DNA of 64,000 nucleotides from Cladochytrium replicatum. Lineage: Eukaryota; Chytridiomycota; Chytridiomycetes; Cladochytriales; Cladochytriaceae. Location of the stretch: assembly GCA_025526935.1 (NCBI GenBank), contig JAHLKD010000096.1, positions 62,001-126,000 on the forward strand. Reading direction: 5' to 3'. Shown piece by piece: positions 1-11,631 of the stretch (the stretch's first letter is position 1; each line of letters starts with the position of its first letter). The position numbers and the translations under genes are program-made. The notes under the pieces are model-generated. The model was not told the DNA's origin and searched no databases. It was given only the letters and a program-made list of their open reading frames with translations.

Positions 1-232
1 CTGCGATCAAATTTTCTTGCTGCTGTGTTATTTGTGGCTGCTGTTGGTACTGCTGGTATTGTTGCTGGTGGCTCGAGTTGGGTCGCTTGAGGATCTGCTG
101 GACGGGCTGGTCCGTGTGTTGGTGCTGCTGTTCTGCGGTGTTGCTGTAGAGATAGGTGGATGTGGTGTCAGGTTGAGTGGGCGAAGGGACCGCCGCCGAG
201 ACCGCTGGCTGAGATTGCACTGCAGCCGACAT
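1..232 (-). CDS. Q-rich protein, N-terminal part (truncated by window edge)
   Basis: The reading frame opens at an ATG at 232 and stays open to the window edge, giving about 77 residues that begin MSAAVQSQPAVSAAV. The stretch is rich in Gln, Ser, Thr and Pro, ends in runs of Gln and Tyr, and holds a short basic ILKRP motif near residue 47. Such sequence is probably disordered and is common in RNA-binding and transcription proteins. No domain is visible, so no function is assigned; the body of the gene lies outside the window. The frame and composition look coding, but the start is not independently confirmed. Confidence 0.5.
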   Translation of the reverse strand, partial: MSAAVQSQPAVSAAVPSPTQPDTTSTYLYSNTAEQQHQHTDQPVQQILKRPNSSHQQQYQQYQQQPQITQQQENLIA

Positions 233-640
233 GGTTGTGCGACCCAGTGAAGAGTTTACTTTTTGCGGTCTGGTATGCCGAGATTGTTGGCTGATGAGCA
301 CGGCGAGCTTATTTGCCGAGCAGGTGTTGAGTCACAGCTGGGACACTGAGATACACTTCGAGCGAAAGACTCCGATTTGCGAATGCGAATGCGATTGACG
401 AAGAGAGCGCGGATCTCGTAACCAGCGATTCACTTTCTCGCTCGGGTTTGTTTTCCTACGAGGTGTTCCAACACGGAGTTTGGGAAGCGAAAACAGAAGC
501 GCCACTACTAGAAAAAGAAATACTTGTATTTTTTGTTTTTGGGGGAAGAACACTGTTTTTTATCGGAGGGCAGGGAGGAGGCGAGAGCGGTGCTATTATT
601 ATGTATCTGGAAAAGTTGGAATCGGGCTGAACTAAGTTCA
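233..640. other. Intergenic stretch
   Basis: This is the upstream region of the truncated Q-rich gene and the downstream region of the membrane-protein gene that follows. I see no domain-bearing frame, RNA gene or repeat in it. Confidence 0.5.
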
Positions 641-1406
641 TCATAGCCATCGTTCATCTTCAAGCAAATCCTTCGACTGAACCATAACACAACAAGCGTT
701 ACAATCCAATAGATCCATCCCCTCTTTCAACTCACATCTTGCTTCTTTAGGTACAGTCTTTGGCCGTACAAAGAACGCTACAAACACAAACCCAATTGCC
801 TGCAGCAGTGCGTTCACGGCATCGAATATCGTCTGGTTGATTGCTTTCCGGTCGCCCTTCACTGTTGACCCGAGATACGTCTCCAAGCCAACTGGGATCA
901 GGTTCTATGGGGTAAAGTGACGTTCAACTGTGAATTGACACATTGTATAACACACGCACGCACCGCACGCATGAGGATCAGGACTATATTGATCACCGCT
1001 CCGATAAAGCACCAGGCAACGTACTAAAAAGACAAAAGGTCCAAGTTTCAGAATATGAGTACTTGATCTTGCTTGGCGGCAAATCCGCTCGATACTTCAA
1101 CGTTCCGCACACATCCAACTCAAGTGCTCTCTTCCTTCCAAGATGGTTCCTCTCTCTCAACTTCATGCCACCCACCAAGAGCAAGATTAGAGACGCAGTC
1201 AAGAACAACAGCACCGGCCGGCTCTCCTCGTTCTTTCTAAACCTGATGACCGCATAGATGCACAGGGCAGGGAAAGCGAGCTCGATAAACACCACATACG
1301 AGAGCGGATCTTTCGGACTGAGGATGATCGAGTAGAGGAGCAGGGCGAGGACGAGGGCTTGCTGAGCTATGCAGATGACGATGGTACCAAGTCGTAGTTT
1401 CCTCAT
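641..1406 (-). CDS. Small multi-pass membrane protein, unknown function
   Basis: Three exons join in phase 0: 1406-1176, 1023-964 and 904-641, with donors GTGGGT and GTGCGT and acceptors TTTTTAG and CCCATAG. The product is about 184 residues, starting MRKLRLGTIV. Five hydrophobic segments are visible: near residues 6-29, 34-54, 65-77, 80-96 and in the last exon (FDAVNALLQAIGFVFVAFFV). The C-terminus is Cys-rich and polar. The first exon may continue upstream, because a good acceptor (TTCTTAG) lies just before the chosen ATG, so the N-terminus is uncertain. I recognise no family. It differs from the 7TM protein at 16-17.4 kb but has the same exon-per-helix layout, so a larger receptor-like protein with missed 5' exons is possible. 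Confidence 0.5.
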
Positions 1407-1478
1407 TTGTTGGCTAAGAATAGCACTGGGTTTATTTCGTATGATCGTATTAATCAGCAAGAAACAAAATACACTCAT

Positions 1479-2369
1479 AAGTCATAACACGACAAACGCT
1501 CTTCTGCGTTTAGTACTATTGTCTTCTACACAACCACTATCCTGAAAGGTTTTGTCTCTTTAAATGCTTTTGCAAATCACTTCGGCGACATAGGTGCAGC
1601 GCAACCAACTAGTTCAGAGCTCCTTTCGGACAAGTGCGAACGCTTCTCTTGAACAACAGACTCTCGCAACTGGCCAATCTCAAAGTCAGGCCCTTGGCTC
1701 AATGTCACGCAGCTGCAACACCTTGCGAATTATTCTCTCTGCCAAATTCTAGATATTTTGCAGTAACAAACTTTGAGTATTGCAGAAACAAACCTTGAGC
1801 ATTGCAGAACAAACCTTGAGCATTGCAGAACAAACCTTGAGCATCACCACTACTAGTCTGACACATCAAGTATTTTCCTTATCGAAAAGAACACTTTCAG
1901 AAACAAAATCCAGTGGCCAACAGCAGTGCGTACATCAACTTCACGCTGCCGAACAACATCTAATTGATTGCTCTCGACTTTCAGAGTCGACTTAAGCTCC
2001 AAATGGATGGGAAACGGCCAGAATATAGCACTTTTAGAAAATAGCATCTTTGTTCTTAAAATAGATACACATCGATAAAGCAATGCCTTTTCTCTGTTGA
2101 CTATCAGGGTCAACCACTTTTCAAAAATTGTGCTGGCAGGCTTTACTTGTTAACTATTGCATTGTCCAATTATAGACTTGAGCTGTTTTATACTCCAAAG
2201 TACATTCTTGTATCCCATCTATTAAACATGCTGCATAGTTTGGCCATATCTCCCTTTGATATCTTGACTGGCTTAAGAATAATAGGAGCTTACTAAGTGA
2301 CACCTATTTCCATGGCAGTGGTACTTATTTCGATAAAATGAAGATATAATTTGTTCTTTTCAATCTTTA
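1479..2369. other. AT-rich intergenic stretch with a short tandem repeat
   Basis: No convincing coding frame is visible. The only structure I can point to is a four-copy 21-bp tandem repeat (listed separately). Confidence 0.4.
1761..1846. repeat. 21-bp minisatellite, four copies
   Basis: Four tandem copies of a unit close to aacaaaccttgagcattgca. The two inner copies are nearly identical and the outer two are diverged. It lies in non-coding DNA. Confidence 0.7.
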
Positions 2370-2581
2370 TCAATTGAATAATGAATGGTTACAGCCACGA
2401 ACATAGAACACAGTAGTATGAGAACATAAATAATGAAATTTTCGGATAAGTAGAAAAGTGAAACATAGAAAGCCATGGCCATTAAAACTAAACCACAACA
2501 TACACAACCAATTTCGTTTTTCATCCCCACAGCCTCCACCACAACTATCGCCTCCACAGCTCGGCCCACAACCCAAGTCTC

Positions 2582-2617
2582 CAAAATCAGGCACACTACC
2601 ACTTGAAATCATATCAC
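2582..2617. repeat. Left target-site duplication, 36 bp
   Basis: This 36-bp stretch recurs at 3408-3443 with a single mismatch (t versus c at position 16). It encodes part of the Gly-rich tail (DMISSG) of the fossil it interrupts, which shows that it is host sequence duplicated by the insertion. Confidence 0.85.
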
Positions 2618-3407
2618 TGTTAAAAACTAGCATATCAGACTGTTTGCTATATGGGTCATCCTTTGGGTTGTCTTTTTTCTCTTTGACCTGAGAGTTTTTT
2701 TGTCAATCCCTCTTCATTCTTCTTTATGGACTTGTATTTCATATTTATTTCCATGTTTGGCAGGCTGCGTGGAGTGATGGTGGCATTTAGTGTAAGAGTT
2801 TGGTCAACACGTGTCACCTGACAAAATTGATTATTACCTTTTTTGGATAATGTTTCAGCATTCGAAACATCTTGTTTTACTTCTTTGTCAACCTTTTTTG
2901 CCATGATTTCTTATTTGGAAATATTTGTTTTGAGAAACGTTTTAAGAATGTTTTTCTTGATTAGTTTGAATGTTTCCTCTTATTCTGTTTAGTTTCTGTT
3001 ATCTCAACAATTTATGTGATATTTCTTCACAACTTACCTTCTTGAACAATCTCGACCCAAACGCGAGTGCACCGATCTGTCCACGTGGCAAAGTATCCCT
3101 TTCATTTAGTGGGGAATGTGGTGTGGCTTGGTCCTTTGAGTTGATGTGACCAATGTCTTTGACCACAGGTATGCCCACACGCACTGTTCACTTGAATATA
3201 GGAGTTGATGTGACCAATGTCTTTGACCACAGCATTCCCTGGTTGCCTGACCAGCTTGGGTGTAGTGTACAGCCTGTCGGAGTATTAGGCATATGCACAC
3301 CTGGGAGAACAGGTACTGGGCCAAGAGACGGAACCTGGAGCTGTCGTACTAGCAAGAGTACAGCTAAACACGCCCTACCGCTGCCAGGAGAAGCCCTTGG
3401 TTTTTAA
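2618..3407. mobile_element. Short non-autonomous element, 790 bp, unclassified
   Basis: The element lies exactly between two 36-bp direct repeats. Its ends carry a short inverted repeat, TTAAAAAC on the left and GTTTTTAA on the right. A shorter relative lies at 61677-62130. The two share the left end (aaaaactagcatatcag), an internal partial duplication around gaccaatgtctttgaccaca, and the right end (ggagaagcccttgg). This copy has about 400 extra bases in the middle. It encodes nothing I recognise; a minus-strand frame of 82 Lys-rich residues overlaps its left part. A 36-bp duplication is longer than usual for LINE/SINE or TIR elements, so I leave the class open. The single mismatch between the duplicates implies a fairly recent insertion. 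Confidence 0.7.
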
Positions 3408-3443
3408 CAAAATCAGGCACACCACCACTTGAAATCATATCAC
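3408..3443. repeat. Right target-site duplication, 36 bp
   Basis: Partner of 2582-2617, with one mismatch. It continues to the right into further Gly/Asp-rich coding remnant of the fossil gene. Confidence 0.85.
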
Positions 3444-5740
3444 CTAAATTGAGATCACCAAAATCCCCACCAAGCACACTGGCGAAAAGTGTGCCGCTAC
3501 TTCCACCTGTTTCTCTTCCGAATCATTGTGCGTCTGTCAACTTGAAACTGTTTCTTCCTCTTTCTGCTCAAGATGTGGTTTAATGGTAGTATCTATAATC
3601 TCCTATGCACTTAAAAAGTATTGCTCTCCAAATGTGTCTTTTCCACAATTGAGAAGTTCTATGTGCACATTTTCTTTGTAAATATTATAGGGAACACTTT
3701 TTTGGTACTCACAGTGATGCACCAGCGTCAAGCTCATCAGCATCAAGAAGTGGCAGTATCAAATTATGGCACTCTCGATTGATGTTTGGCGTAATTCCAC
3801 CTCGCCTGATGCATCTGGTGGGTAATATGCCTCTGTCGTTTGACTGCTGCAATCAAGTCAATGCTTACATATTTGAGCAGTTGATTTTGGTAGTTTTTAA
3901 GGGTAGGGATGAAATCTTTATTTGTGAACCATACTTTGTTATGGAGTGTGAAATCTGGTTATTGATGGTGATAGTTTCCGCTAAGGTTCTCCAAGTTGGG
4001 AGAACTGAAGCATTTTCCAACTTTACCAGAGCCTTAATATCATAATCTAGACAGTAGATTATAGATGTGTGATGGCCTTGGGCTATTGAGAAGCATTCAT
4101 AGTGAACTCTCTATGAATGAAAATCAGAGAAATCACTTACAACCTGTCTTTTTCAGCTATAGATCAAAGATCATCCAGAAAAAACTTCACACTAGTTTGC
4201 TCTCATTTGTACTCTCGGTGGTGGCACAGTTTACATCTCAAGGTTTCCGAATATAAATGAAAGTTCACATACCCTGCAGCACTGTAATCTGTCTGTTTCT
4301 TGCACCAAAGACATGTATAGCTGATCTGTGTGAAAAATAGCCTTTTGCGTCAAACATTTGAGAAAGATCAGAGGTAGTTGCACCCTATTTCTCCCAGAGA
4401 GATAGCTAGTTCCTGAGACATTACCAATCTGGAAGACAACATTTCAATTGTCAATCCCTTATTTGGAAACACTGTCACCACTATACCATTTCAAGTAGTT
4501 GAAAGTGAATTGCAGCCCAGTCCTTTTCATCAAGCCAAATTGAATCAGCTGCATATTTTACTGGATTAACTAACAAGGACGTTAAGGATAGAAACTCTCT
4601 TTTTGTTTGAACTCTCATGTGGGCAGACCAGAACATTGCGACATCTAACGGTGGTAAGAATGGCTCAGTTCCATCATTATCAGCTAAAAACATTGACAAG
4701 CACTCCATAGAATGCTAAATTTAGGTCTGATCCAGCAATTTTGGGCAGTTTATTCAGACTGACTAATAATCTGGCATGAGCAGCAACAGATTCTATTTTA
4801 AACATAACAGTATTAAAAGAGAACAAAGCACCAGTTTCACCTGAAGCATACTGTGCGTAACAATATCTACTGCAATGATCTTCCTTCTCCCATTTATATC
4901 TTCAGGTAGATTGGTCGGACCCTGCTGAAGATGATAAGTATCTTCACGAAACAGTACAAAGACAAAACCAACCATGAAGTTACCACAGATAGGTGAACTT
5001 GATTTGAACTGTAATGCTCCATGCAAACAATCTGATTGATTGCTTAAAATAAATGCAGCAGGGAAGAAAGATTTAATACTAGGCATTGGCAATGTCCTCC
5101 AGTTAGTCTTCCTATTAGTCATTTGAGGAATAATACGATGAGTGATGCGATATTTGTAAATCATTTTGGAAACGATTTTGCCATTTTGATTTCTGTAATT
5201 GTTATTTTTCACAACAAGAATTGGAATCTCAAGCAGAACATCATCCGAACACTCAGAGACAATTTTATTTGGAGGATGCAATAGACTGTCGTTAATTTTG
5301 AATATGATGTGATCTATACACGCACTAATGAAACGTTCATGCGGTTGGAAAGCTGATGGGAAGTGCGCAGATTATCTTTTAAAGGGCACTCCTCCGCTAA
5401 AAAAACTTTTCTGCAATCTCAGCTTTCAGCTTGATGGTATGTAAGGGACAAATATTTGAAAGTTTGGCTGAATTGGCTCAGTGGAATGCCAGAATAAAAC
5501 TTCCGAGTTTCTTACAATCAAATTAGAATGTTCACAGAGTGACTGTGATATAGGAGGCTTAACGACCTTCATGTAAGTCAAAATAGAGGACTGTCCCACA
5601 GGAAGATGCAGTTCATAAGTAAAGTTTTTGACAAACTTGCAGCTGACTTTAAAAGAATCAAAGATTGCTTTTCAAAGTATTTAAGTCAGTTTGTAATTAT
5701 GTCAGGGAGTTTTGATTGAAGAGCAACTAACTGAATTCAC

Positions 5741-6181
5741 TTCCTTCTTCCAAAATAACTTCAGTTGACCACTCCCTGTGTTTGCAAGTTTCTGAATCGA
5801 TTATTGGAAAAGCTTTACACTGCTTCGAGGTGCTTGGATTGTGGGAATGTGGGTGATGGCACAGGCGCTGAAGCAGCATTCATTGCAGTGACAAGGGAAA
5901 TGCGGATAAATTATTAAAATTGCGTTTCTTTTTCTTTCGCATTCCATTTCTGTATCACTTCTTGACCTGTCCATTGAAATTAAAACGATGCCCATTGCAA
6001 ATACAATAATAATGTATTATTATCCCAATTCTCCCACAGTGAGCCACCGTCCCAGCTCAGACTCAGAACAGTCACGTTACCACAGCACACCCACCCAGCA
6101 CACCCGTACCACCAGTGCTACTGCTGACGTGCTATAAGACCACTGGAATCTCTCAACTTCTCGCTTATCTAGTACTGCAAC
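5741..6181. other. Upstream region of atg8
   Basis: AT-rich sequence. A short Cys/His-containing minus-strand frame (5801-5995) is open, but nothing supports it as a gene. The last 150 bases are GC-richer and lead into the atg8 start. Confidence 0.4.
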
Positions 6182-6946
<765 letters not shown>

Positions 6947-7194
6947 GTGACGGTGGACTGTGTTGCATTTATTTCCCTCCCTTCCTTCGTGGTTAATTGG
7001 GCACTCTTGTTTTTATTTTCCTGAATCACCTTGGCCCTGCTTCTGAGTTGGTTGGTTGGTTATGACCTGTGCTTGTTTTTCACTTCCTGTTAATACAAAA
7101 CCGAAGTCAAATGTACATGAAACCACTCGATGTCAACGTCATGCATGAGCTACTTTGTTGTGTGCTGCCACTTTTACCTTACCAACTCTCCATC

Positions 7195-8031
7195 TTAACG
7201 ACCACATGGGACTCCGGCAGCCGATGAAGCAGAACATCCGCATCTGAACGAGCTCGCAAGCCCAATCTTGTTTCTGCACTGCACGCACCGTTTCGGTGCC
7301 ACAACAACCGACCCTTGCGAAGTTTTCATCATCGGCGTCGTCGGCCTCGAGCGATTGAATGAAGTGAGCAAGTGCGTCATCGGTGGAGGCGTCGTTGACG
7401 TCCTTGTTGTGCTGTCGGAGCTTGCTTCAGCAGCAGGTTTGACACTCTTTCGTCGCACATAGCGCGATGAAGACGGCAGTCGCTCTGTGCTCGGCGGTTT
7501 CGCGTCAATCACCCTCGTCCCACCATGCTTGTCTCCACCTTCCCCCCTCACTCCCACGCTCTTCCTAACCGGCTTGCCATTTTTTTGACGACGACGCAGA
7601 AGACGGCTGCCTGCTACGTACGTGCACCGATCTCAGGCACACCAACCCGGCGTTTGCAGGCCTTGTTTTCAGATGCCCCACCATCTACAACCCACCGAGC
7701 TCCTTGTCCGCATCACCGAGATCGCCGTCGCGGAACACTGCTTGCTCATCGGCGTGGACGGGTATTACTCCGGCAGCATCTCAATGGGTCCCGACCCTTC
7801 CCAGAGTGTCGCCCGGAACTCGAACCATTCCACACCATGCTCGTCCCCAATCCTATTGACCCCACGACGTCTCCGAGTTGCCCTCCCGCTCTCATCATAC
7901 ACCTCCTGGTCCTCGTCGTCGAACGCACCGGATAGCCGTATGACATATTTCGTCGTCCGCTCCGCTCTACCATCTTTCACATGCACTTCGACGGCGTAGA
8001 GCTGTTCATCCTGTTTACAAAGTAGCAACAC
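7195..8031 (-). pseudogene. Decayed AN1-type zinc-finger gene
   Basis: On the minus strand the 3' half holds the first part of an AN1 zinc finger, CVQCRNKIGLASSFRC, near 7.26 kb. The second half of the finger, with the hallmark HRLPESH, follows at once but in a shifted frame, and the expected Cys before it is missing. Upstream (7765-8031) a 90-residue stretch beginning near LLLCKQDEQLYAVEVHVKDG could be the N-terminal part of the same protein. It has an in-frame stop just before it and no clear start. AN1 proteins of the ZFAND group act with ubiquitin and the proteasome. The frameshift, lost Cys and absent start argue for a decaying gene; an unmodelled intron or a sequencing error in the finger would be the alternative. 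Confidence 0.45.
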
Positions 8032-8325
8032 GATCGACTCGTCCTCTTGGCCGCCTTTTCGCCTTCATCAGCGACCATGACTGGCTCGAGAGTGATATTT
8101 CCTGGAAATCACAACCTTAGGGTTATTCATGATCAAGTGTCAGAATCTTGGTCTAGAACTTCACTTGGTCGTGCAATGGTTTCTAAGTGCTTCGTTCGTC
8201 TCCTCTCCCCGATCAGAGCATGAGAGCAAGAACATCTGTTCGCAAACATTAGACAAGACGAATATTTAGGGATTTGCATGTTAAAAAACATGGTCCTTTA
8301 CAGCCCTCTTCTATTTTTTAACAAA

Positions 8326-8475
8326 TCAAATGTCAAGTGCCCACCGAAAATACACACCCTCTATCTCTTCCGAATCGCCCACCCTGCTATCCATGATGAT
8401 ATCGGCCCAGGACTCCTCCACGTTCTGGATCCGTGATACTCTTTTAGCGCTATCGACGAAACGGCAAGTCAACAT
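8326..8475 (-). CDS. Possible 3' exon of an unrecognised gene
   Basis: A minus-strand frame reads MLTCRFVDSAKRVSRIQN and then an acidic stretch containing EESWADIIMDSR and EEIEGVYFRW, ending at a TGA at 8326. The composition looks like real protein. The frame is open further upstream to an in-frame TAG, where CCATAG could be an acceptor. I cannot find the rest of the gene or name a family. It may equally be chance. Confidence 0.25.
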   Translation of the reverse strand: MLTCRFVDSAKRVSRIQNVEESWADIIMDSRVGDSEEIEGVYFRWALDI

Positions 8476-9943
8476 TTGTCTCCTGGCCGGAAGTTTTGAA
8501 AAGCAGCGATCGCGAGCGAAAGTACAAAGAGGCCGTTGTTGTTGCTATGGCGCCGCAGATGTGCTCGAGTGGTGGGAAACAGGGCTGATCTACAGGTGCC
8601 GCTGACAATGGTAAAGTTTATGTCTTGGACTGGCTGAAGAACAGCTGACTCGAAATGCGGTGGAAAGGGTTGGCTAAACTGCGCTCGGTGTTCTTGTGTG
8701 CCATGAACTGGTGAGCGATCAATGTCTCCATGTGTGGTGGTAGTCCAGTTGATTGGACTTGAAATGGAGCACATCTGCGATCGATCGGGCTTGTGCGAGA
8801 GGTAGACGGTATGAGATGGTAGAAGCTTGAGCTGACGTTGGAAAACGCTGCCGATACGGCCAGTGAGGAAATCGCAGTGCAGGGGTGGTGGAAAGCAAAA
8901 GGGCACGAGCTAAATGTCTAAGACTTGTGGAAGCAATCTAATCTCGGGCTAAGTAGGAACGCACTTGATTTAGCGAACAAATGGCCATATTGTGACGTCG
9001 GAGAAGTTATGGAACAAAGAGCAAATCTCATTGAACCTGAAAGGTGGGGAATCAAGCAACGTTGGTATCCCTTTCCTATCATATCAATATACCGCTGTAT
9101 CTTCTCCAAGTTCAATCACCGAAATATGGTATTACTTCTTTATGAATTTGGTACATAAGATTGATTGTGCTATCTCCCCCAATTCCGCACATCAAACAAC
9201 CCAACGGTCTTGGCCTCGTTGTGCTTTCTTTCCACATTTCCTCCTGTTTCTCTACGTCGGAATCTCTGGTAAAGCAATCTGGAGATGGGATTGCCAGAGA
9301 AAAATGATGAAAATCCAAAATTTGCCGGTTTTGTTAGAGTCAGCCCACTGTGATCGCGAGGGAGTGTAAACATTGTAAGAATGTACATGTTGCTCATATC
9401 AATCACCTTCCTGATATCTATGCCTCAAGAGGACAAGTAGGGACATCCAGTGATCAACTCCAGCTTGGAACATAAGTCGGTGTTCAAATATTCCCATTGT
9501 AAAATTTGCGAAGATCACTATCGAAAAAGGAGGTGATAATCCTTACCAATGCAGTGCTGTGAAAGCTGGCTAGTACGCGAGTATCTAGCACACTTAAGGA
9601 AAACCCACGGATTCGACGGCAATCAAGTCAGCTGTCCGGCCGACCGACTTTTTGGACGCCACAAACATGAGAATGTGATGTGGAGGTGCATGAAATGCAT
9701 AATTTGATGTTGTATTTGTGGCGAATGACTGCGCTTGAGCTGTATCTGCAACGGCCGCTTAGGGCAGTAGAGAAGCGCAGGGCTGTTCGGAGCTCTGGGA
9801 GCACAGGGTTTCTTGAATGCCCGCCGATAGCGCAAACAAAACTGTGCTGGCAACAGTTTTATAATGCATCAAAAAAATTAATTTGACATGTCCGCCAAAC
9901 CCCCACCTGCCCAAAGGAGCAATCATGCACTCTGTAAAGCGAA
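8476..9943. other. Long stretch without a supported gene
   Basis: Frames of 65-145 residues occur on both strands, but none has a recognisable domain, splice pattern or coding-like composition. The right end is the promoter of the thaumatin-like gene. Confidence 0.4.
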
Positions 9944-9951
9944 TATAAATA
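9944..9951 (+). promoter_or_regulatory. TATA box of the PAN-thaumatin gene
   Basis: TATAAATA lies 43 bases upstream of the ATG at 9994 and is the only strong TATA motif nearby. The short 5' leader that it implies is typical of highly expressed secreted-protein genes. Confidence 0.55.
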
Positions 9952-9993
9952 AGCATTCCTCCCCAGTACTATCTTTACAACCTTACAAAAGCA

Positions 9994-11631
9994 ATGGTCG
10001 TCCTTGCCCAAGTCTTCGTTTTCGCAGCTTTAGTCTCCGCATGCCGCGCTCAGATCAATTGGCAGACAGGCAACTGGGCTTACAATTGCGACTGGACCGG
10101 TAATGATCTCACCAGCGCAGCTTCGGCTGCAGCCGACTGTGGGCCAAAATGCCAGGCTCTCGCAGATTGCACTCATTTCACCTGGAACGACTTCAACGGC
10201 GGAACTTGCTGGATGAAACAGGGAACCGTTACTCGCGACCAAGCAATAGCAGCATCTGGAACTGTTTGCGGGTACGTCGAGAAGATTAGGTGGCAGTCCG
10301 GCGGATGGGGCTACGATTGCGACTTCACAGGCAAAGATCTCTCGGGTCCCGTAACTCCATCTGCGGCGGACTGTGGACCAAAATGCGCCTCTACTCCTGG
10401 GTGTACTCACTTTAGCTGGACCACCTTCAACGGCGGGACTTGCTGGATGAAACAGGGCGGTGCTAGTCAGTCCGATGCATTCTTCAGTGCTGGCGCGATC
10501 TGTGGTATCGTCTCCGGCGGATCTGGTGGTGGCAGCGGCGGTGGCGGATCTACTCCACCCAACGATGGCCCCACAGACGGCAACCGTCGATTCACCCTCA
10601 TCAACAAATGCTCCTCCAAGGTGTACTTCAAGTTCGAGTCAGGGGCAGCTGCAAAGAACGGGAACGCAGGATGTAACTCAAATGCGGACTGCATCAACGG
10701 TGCTTACTGTCTTAAGCCCCCCAATCTCTGCTTCTGGAACATCCCCAAGCCCACTAACGGCCGATTCAGCTTGAACGCCGGCGAGACGTCCTACGTCACG
10801 TTCCCATACATCGACAATGGATCTCCCATCGTCTGGAGTGGAAACGTTGGTGGATGTGCTGAAGGAACGTGCCCTAAATCGGCAAGTGACTGCGATGCGA
10901 ACGGTTGCTCCACCGCCGGACAGGGCCCAGTTACTATGGCGGAGTGGACTCTTCAAAAGACCACGATCGACTACTACGACATCAGTATCATCAACGGTCT
11001 TAACATTCCTATCGAGATGCGCGCTCTCGGACAGGCAGGAAACCGTTATAACTGCGGTGCCGCCGGCGGTCGATCTGCTTCGCCAGGTCTCAGCAACTGC
11101 GACTCCAACTACTCCCCTCCGTACACTGAAAATAACTGGGTGCTCCCCGGAGGTCGCGCGTGCGGTTCCTCATCCGAGTGTGGGAACGGCGACGTGTGTG
11201 GTGTGAGCTTCAACGCCGGTCAATCACCCCTGCTCAAAAAGACCTGCGGAAAACGCCAGGGATACTGGTCCGCGAACCAGATCTGCGGAATCCAGCGCAG
11301 CTTCGGCGGACCTTTCAATTGCCAGTCCAACTTCCCTTACCTGGCGTGTGCGGAAAACGTCAGCCAGTCGTGCTACCAGAACGGTGCTGGGTCGGGATGC
11401 TGCGGTTGTGTCGCTTGGGAGAGTCAGGGTGTTTCTGCGCCGTCGACAGAGCAGTGCAAGAACTCGAACCCGACATGGACTGCGAATGCGCTGCCTCAAC
11501 TTACGTGGATGAAGAAAGGCTGCCCGACTGCTTACACGTACCCGTACGATGATATGAGCAGCACTTTCACTTGCGCCGCAACTCTCAACGGAAAGAACAC
11601 CCAGAACTACCAGATCACGTTCTGTCCTTGA
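9994..11631 (+). CDS. Secreted protein with two PAN-like domains and a thaumatin-like domain
   Basis: The intronless frame encodes 545 residues. Residues 1-19 are a signal peptide (MVVLAQVFVFAALVSACRA). Two similar PAN/apple-like units follow, about residues 21-92 and 97-167. Each has the pattern CD(W/F)TG-DL, CGPKC, C-HF-W and GTCWMKQG. A Gly/Ser linker (about 168-185) leads to a Cys-rich thaumatin-like domain to the C-terminus. Its marks are RFTLINKC near its start, CGGCVAWE-type Cys-rich sequence and the final WMKKGCPTAYTYPYDD and YQITFCP. Thaumatin-like proteins often bind or cleave beta-glucans; PAN units bind carbohydrate or protein. A wall-active or host-contact role is inference. All visible Cys-rich blocks look intact. 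Confidence 0.9.
   Translation: MVVLAQVFVFAALVSACRAQINWQTGNWAYNCDWTGNDLTSAASAAADCGPKCQALADCTHFTWNDFNGGTCWMKQGTVTRDQAIAASGTVCGYVEKIRWQSGGWGYDCDFTGKDLSGPVTPSAADCGPKCASTPGCTHFSWTTFNGGTCWMKQGGASQSDAFFSAGAICGIVSGGSGGGSGGGGSTPPNDGPTDGNRRFTLINKCSSKVYFKFESGAAAKNGNAGCNSNADCINGAYCLKPPNLCFWNIPKPTNGRFSLNAGETSYVTFPYIDNGSPIVWSGNVGGCAEGTCPKSASDCDANGCSTAGQGPVTMAEWTLQKTTIDYYDISIINGLNIPIEMRALGQAGNRYNCGAAGGRSASPGLSNCDSNYSPPYTENNWVLPGGRACGSSSECGNGDVCGVSFNAGQSPLLKKTCGKRQGYWSANQICGIQRSFGGPFNCQSNFPYLACAENVSQSCYQNGAGSGCCGCVAWESQGVSAPSTEQCKNSNPTWTANALPQLTWMKKGCPTAYTYPYDDMSSTFTCAATLNGKNTQNYQITFCP

Larger units (their letters stand above)
2370..5740 (-). pseudogene. Decayed arrestin-GRDP fusion gene (copy 1 of 3)
   Basis: Reading the minus strand from right to left, pieces match the intact gene at 29.9-33.0 kb in the same order. 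First comes the arrestin core (FTYELHLPVGQ, then ILTYMKV) near 5.6 kb. Next is an arrestin C-lobe piece (LLEIPILVVKNNNY) near 5.2 kb. The first GRDP motif, LPPLDVAMFWSAHM with VNPVKYA, is at 4.5-4.7 kb. A piece matching the zinc-finger exon (TSVKFFLDDL) is near 4.2 kb, and YVSIDLIAAVKRQR near 3.8 kb. The Gly/Cys-rich tail (CGPSCGGDSCGGGCG) is near 2.5 kb. In-frame stops and lost segments interrupt the arrestin and zinc-finger parts. Intron-like gaps are kept, so this arose by DNA duplication rather than retrocopying. A younger element (2618-3407) splits the last part. Confidence 0.75.
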
